In this document: positions 7,455-10,088 of the stretch, piece by piece
Numbering within the stretch: position 1 is the stretch's first letter
Layout of the letters: every line of letters starts with the position of its first letter
Source of the DNA: Rhodospirillales bacterium
Lineage (GTDB): Bacteria; Pseudomonadota; Alphaproteobacteria; Acetobacterales; Acetobacteraceae
NCBI GenBank assembly: GCA_015654825.1
Contig: JAATGE010000011.1
Coordinates: 1 to 10,088, forward strand
Direction: 5' to 3'
DNA length: 10,088 nucleotides
Made by a program: the position numbers and the translations under genes
Notes under the pieces: model-generated
Seen by the model: the letters and a program-made list of their open reading frames with translations, nothing else
Told to the model about the DNA's origin: nothing
Database searches by the model: none

Positions 7455-8243
7455 ATGAGCGAAATTCTCGAAGCCATCGACGAGCGCGGCGTTGCCACCA
7501 TTACGCTGAACCGGCCGGAGCGGCACAACGCGTTCGATGACGCGGTGATCGCGGCGCTGACCGGGGCGCTGCGCCGCCTGGCAGCCGACGCGGCGGTGCG
7601 CATCGTGGTGCTGGCCAGCAGCGGACGCAGTTTTTCGGCCGGTGCGGATCTGGAATGGATGCGCCGCATGGCGACGTATTCGCACGAAGCCAACCTGGCG
7701 GACGCCAATGCGCTGGCGGCACTGATGCAGACGCTGGACAGCTTGCCGAAACCCACCATGGCGCTGGTGCAGGGGGCCGCGTTCGGTGGGGGCGTGGGCC
7801 TGGTGGCCAGTTGCGATATCGTGCTGGCCTCCGAGCGTGCCGTGTTCTGCCTCAGCGAGGTGAAGCTGGGCCTCACGCCGGCGACGATCAGCCCCTACGT
7901 CGTGCGCGCCATGAGCGCCCGCCACGCGCGCCGCTATTTCCAGACCGCGGAGATCTTTGGCCCCGCCGAGGCGCATGCCATGGGACTGGTGCACGAAGTG
8001 GTGCCGGCGGAGGCGCTGGCGGAGACGGCGGAGCGGATTATCGATGCGTTGCTGCAAGGGGCGCCCGGGGCGCAGGCGGAGGCCAAGGCGTTGGTGACGC
8101 TGTGTGAGGAAACTCCGATCGGCGGAGCGCTGATGGCGGAAACCGCGCGCAGAATTGCGACGCAACGAACGACGGCGGAGGGCAGGGAAGGGGTGGGTGC
8201 TTTTCTTGCGAAGCGAAAGCCAAATTGGCAGGTGAAGTCATGA
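7455..8243 (+). CDS. liuC: Methylglutaconyl-CoA hydratase, enoyl-CoA hydratase/isomerase family (262 aa)
   Basis: This crotonase-fold enzyme is placed to hydrate 3-methylglutaconyl-CoA to HMG-CoA, the step after the LiuB/LiuD carboxylase. The N-terminal Leu-Asn-Arg-Pro-Glu-Arg-His-Asn-Ala-Phe segment (18-27) is the CoA-binding opening. Ser-Ala-Gly-Ala-Asp-Leu (61-66) and Gly-Gly-Gly-Val-Gly (111-115) form the oxyanion hole. Glu135 in Leu-Ser-Glu-Val-Lys-Leu-Gly-Leu is one of the two catalytic Glu positions. The other, Glu in many crotonases, is Gly115 here. I recall the same Gly and a very similar Ser-Cys-Asp then Cys-Leu-Ser-Glu-Val context in Pseudomonas LiuC, so this looks typical of the subgroup rather than a defect. 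The gene starts five bases after the liuB stop with only a weak TAGG site, consistent with coupling. Its TGA stop abuts repeat copy 2. Without the operon context it would be only a generic enoyl-CoA hydratase. Confidence 0.88.
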   Translation: MSEILEAIDERGVATITLNRPERHNAFDDAVIAALTGALRRLAADAAVRIVVLASSGRSFSAGADLEWMRRMATYSHEANLADANALAALMQTLDSLPKPTMALVQGAAFGGGVGLVASCDIVLASERAVFCLSEVKLGLTPATISPYVVRAMSARHARRYFQTAEIFGPAEAHAMGLVHEVVPAEALAETAERIIDALLQGAPGAQAEAKALVTLCEETPIGGALMAETARRIATQRTTAEGREGVGAFLAKRKPNWQVKS

Positions 8244-8390
8244 AAAAGGCCAGGGGCTCTGCCCCTGGACCCCGCTGGGGCCTGAGGCCCCAGACCCCCC
8301 TTTATTGGGGGGAATACTCCCGCCGCGCAGCGCTAACGCAGTCGGCGGCACGCCGATGGGGGTCCAGGGAGCAAAGCCCCCGGCCTTTTT
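8244..8390 (+). repeat. GC-rich palindromic repeat, copy 2, filling the liuC-liuD gap
   Basis: The element starts right after the liuC stop. Its first part holds three hairpins in a row: CCAGGGGC/GCCCCTGG with loop TCT (8250-8268), CTGGGGCC/GGCCCCAG with loop TGA (8275-8293), and CCCCCC/GGGGGG with loop TTTATT (8295-8312). The far end (8359-8390) is an inverted copy of the beginning (8243-8273), differing by two substitutions and one small indel. The two ends can therefore pair over about 30 bases instead of folding locally. About 65 bases at the 5' side match copy 1 at few mismatches, in the same orientation relative to the upstream gene. The core motif GCCGCGCAGCGC-N-AACG (8322-8338) also occurs in copy 1 (4182-4198, opposite strand). 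I recall similar intergenic sequences from Acetobacteraceae genomes but have not verified this. Confidence 0.85.
8358..8390 (+). terminator. Candidate attenuator/terminator before liuD
   Basis: The right arm of repeat copy 2 ends in GCCCCCGGCC followed by five T (8386-8390). GGGGG (8358-8362) can pair with CCCCC nearby, and the arm can pair even better with the left arm at 8244-8273. A GC stem followed directly by a T-tract is the form of an intrinsic terminator, and it ends three bases before the liuD ATG. Full termination would silence liuD unless it has its own promoter, so partial read-through is more likely if the element is active. Five T is a short tract. This is inference from shape only. 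Confidence 0.3.
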
Positions 8391-8393
8391 CTA

Positions 8394-10088
8394 ATGTTTA
8401 GCAAAATCTTGGTCGCAAATCGCGGCGAAATCGCCTGCCGTGTCATCGCCACGGCGCGCCGTCTGGGGATTGCCACGGTCGCGGTCTACTCCGAGGCCGA
8501 CGCCAGCGCTCGCCACGTGGCACTTGCCGACGAGGCCTGGCCGATCGGCCCCGCCCCCGCGCGGCAGAGCTATCTGGTGATCGGGAAAATCATCGACGCG
8601 GCCCGCCGCTCCGGTGCGGAGGCGATTCATCCCGGCTACGGATTCCTGTCCGAAAACGCCGAGTTCGCCGAAGCCTGCAGCGCTGCGGGCATCGTCTTCA
8701 TTGGGCCACCGCCTGCCGCGATCCGCGCCATGGGCTCCAAGGCCGCCGCGAAAGCGCTGATGGAACGCGCCGCGGTGCCGCTGGTGCCAGGCTACCACGG
8801 CGAAAACCACCACCCCGCGCATCTTGCCGCCGAGGCGGCGCGCATCGGTTATCCGGTATTGATCAAGGCGTCCGCCGGCGGCGGCGGCAAGGGCATGCGT
8901 GTGGTGGCCGAGGCCGCCGAATTCCAGGCGGCGCTGGAAGGCGCCCAGCGCGAGGCAAGCTCGAGTTTCGGCGATGACCGGATGCTCGTGGAGAAATACC
9001 TGACCCGCCCGCGTCACATCGAAATTCAGGTGTTTGCCGATACGCACGGCAACATCGTCTTGCTGTTCGAGCGCGACTGCTCGATCCAGCGCCGCCATCA
9101 GAAAGTGGTGGAGGAAGCCCCCGCGCCCTTCATGGATGCGGTGCGCCGCGCCGCCATGGGCGAGGCCGCCTGCGCCGCCGCGCGCGCGGTTGGCTATGTC
9201 GGCGCCGGCACCGTGGAATTCATTGCCGAGGGCGATGAGTTCTATTTCATGGAAATGAACACCCGCCTGCAGGTGGAACATCCTGTGACAGAAATGATCA
9301 CCGGCCAGGACCTGGTCGAATGGCAGTTGCGCGTCGCCACCAGCGAGCCCTTGCCGCGCACGCAGGATGCGCTGCGCATCAACGGTCACGCCATCGAGGT
9401 GCGGGTTTATGCGGAGGATCCGGCGCGCGAGTTCCTGCCCTCCATCGGCACGCTCGTGCATTTGCGGCAGCCGGCCGAAACCCTCGATGTACGCGTCGAT
9501 ACAGGTGTGCGGCAGGGCGATGCGATTACCCAAAACTACGATCCGATGATCGCAAAACTGATCGTGCACGCCGATACCCGTGCCGAAGCGGTGCGCCGGC
9601 TGGCCGGCGCGCTGCACGACTACGAGGTGGTCGGCGTGCAAACGAATTTGCCGCTGTTGCGCGCGATCGCGGCGCATCCGGCGTTTGCCGCCGGCGAGCT
9701 CGACACCGGTTTTATCGCCCGCCACGCGGAAGACCTGTTCGGCTCGGCCGACATTTCGGGCGCACAGGCCGAAATCGTTGTCCGCGTCGCGGCGACGCTG
9801 GCGCTGCTCGATGAACAGCGGCTGGCCGGCGCGGCTTTGGCACCTTCCAGCGATCCGCATTCGCCGTGGGGTGCGGCCGACGCCTGGCGCATGAACAGCG
9901 ACGGCTACCAGGATTTTTCGATACGCGAGGGGAATGCCGAAACCACGCTGCGGGCCTATCCGGAGCGCGGCTTCTACCGCATCGAGTGCCTGGGCACCAC
10001 GGTGCATGCGGCGTGGGCGGCAGGCAGTGCGGTGTCCCGCCTCGCGATCGACTGCGTGCTGCACCGCGTGCGCGTGGTGCGCCATGGC
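8394..10088 (+). CDS. liuD: Methylcrotonyl-CoA carboxylase, biotin-containing (alpha) subunit (first 565 aa, cut by window edge)
   Basis: The open frame runs from ATG 8394 through the last base with no stop; I translated it by hand. It begins MFSKILVANRGEIACRV, the standard N-terminus of acyl-CoA carboxylase alpha subunits. The biotin carboxylase N domain is about residues 1-110, and the ATP-grasp domain follows with its Gly-rich loop GGGGKGM (162-168, Lys166). ERDCSIQRRHQ lies at 226-236 and MEMNTRLQVEHP at 286-297, with Glu287, Asn289 and Arg291 as metal and catalytic residues. The carboxylase C domain ends near 445, and the part after that is the start of the linker/BT domain. The biotinyl Met-Lys-Met domain expected near residue 620-630 lies outside. 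Carboxylase subunits for propionyl-, geranyl- and methylcrotonyl-CoA look alike; placement after liuB and liuC supports methylcrotonyl-CoA. No Shine-Dalgarno precedes the start: the leader is the end of repeat copy 2. Confidence 0.92.
   Translation, partial: MFSKILVANRGEIACRVIATARRLGIATVAVYSEADASARHVALADEAWPIGPAPARQSYLVIGKIIDAARRSGAEAIHPGYGFLSENAEFAEACSAAGIVFIGPPPAAIRAMGSKAAAKALMERAAVPLVPGYHGENHHPAHLAAEAARIGYPVLIKASAGGGGKGMRVVAEAAEFQAALEGAQREASSSFGDDRMLVEKYLTRPRHIEIQVFADTHGNIVLLFERDCSIQRRHQKVVEEAPAPFMDAVRRAAMGEAACAAARAVGYVGAGTVEFIAEGDEFYFMEMNTRLQVEHPVTEMITGQDLVEWQLRVATSEPLPRTQDALRINGHAIEVRVYAEDPAREFLPSIGTLVHLRQPAETLDVRVDTGVRQGDAITQNYDPMIAKLIVHADTRAEAVRRLAGALHDYEVVGVQTNLPLLRAIAAHPAFAAGELDTGFIARHAEDLFGSADISGAQAEIVVRVAATLALLDEQRLAGAALAPSSDPHSPWGAADAWRMNSDGYQDFSIREGNAETTLRAYPERGFYRIECLGTTVHAAWAAGSAVSRLAIDCVLHRVRVVRHG

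Noticed and set aside
7791..7800. Apparent loss of a catalytic Glu in LiuC (Gly115)
   Set aside because: From memory, LiuC proteins of other bacteria also have Gly here and keep only the second Glu, so it is likely a subgroup trait rather than inactivation.
8391..10085. Long minus-strand open frame (564 codons) opposite liuD
   Set aside because: The plus strand holds unmistakable biotin carboxylase motifs throughout; the antisense product is His/Arg-rich without a fold signature.

Overview
The window is a GC-rich, gene-dense bacterial chromosome segment. Protein style, codon use and two GC-rich palindromic repeats suggest an alphaproteobacterium, probably Rhodospirillales/Acetobacteraceae. 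That placement is inference; no marker gene is present. No tRNA, rRNA, CRISPR array, transposase or phage gene was seen.

Positions 1-4035 (minus strand) hold a four-gene operon, read right to left: a GldA-type ABC ATPase, an ABC-2 permease, a GldG-like auxiliary protein with membrane anchors at both ends, and a DUF4340 protein that runs off the left edge. Together they should form one inner-membrane ABC complex with a large extracytoplasmic part. Relatives GldA/GldF/GldG serve gliding in Bacteroidetes; the substrate in proteobacteria is not known to me. A fair sigma70-like promoter (4097-4126) lies ahead of it.

Positions 4129-4320 hold a long inverted repeat (copy 1). Positions 4319-5762 (minus) hold a two-gene unit: an FAD-dependent oxidoreductase of the L-2-hydroxyglutarate dehydrogenase family (TTG start) and a small single-domain rhodanese.

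Positions 5842-10088 (plus), divergent across 79 bp, carry leucine/isovalerate catabolism genes: liuB (methylcrotonyl-CoA carboxylase carboxyltransferase), liuC (methylglutaconyl-CoA hydratase) and liuD (biotin-carrying subunit, cut by the right edge). LiuB and LiuD carboxylate 3-methylcrotonyl-CoA to 3-methylglutaconyl-CoA, which LiuC hydrates to HMG-CoA. A second copy of the repeat (8244-8390) fills the liuC-liuD gap.

The most unusual signal is this repeat pair. Both copies begin directly at the stop codon of the gene before them, in the same orientation relative to that gene, and can fold into several alternative hairpins. Copy 2 ends in a T-tract three bases before the liuD start, with no visible Shine-Dalgarno sequence.
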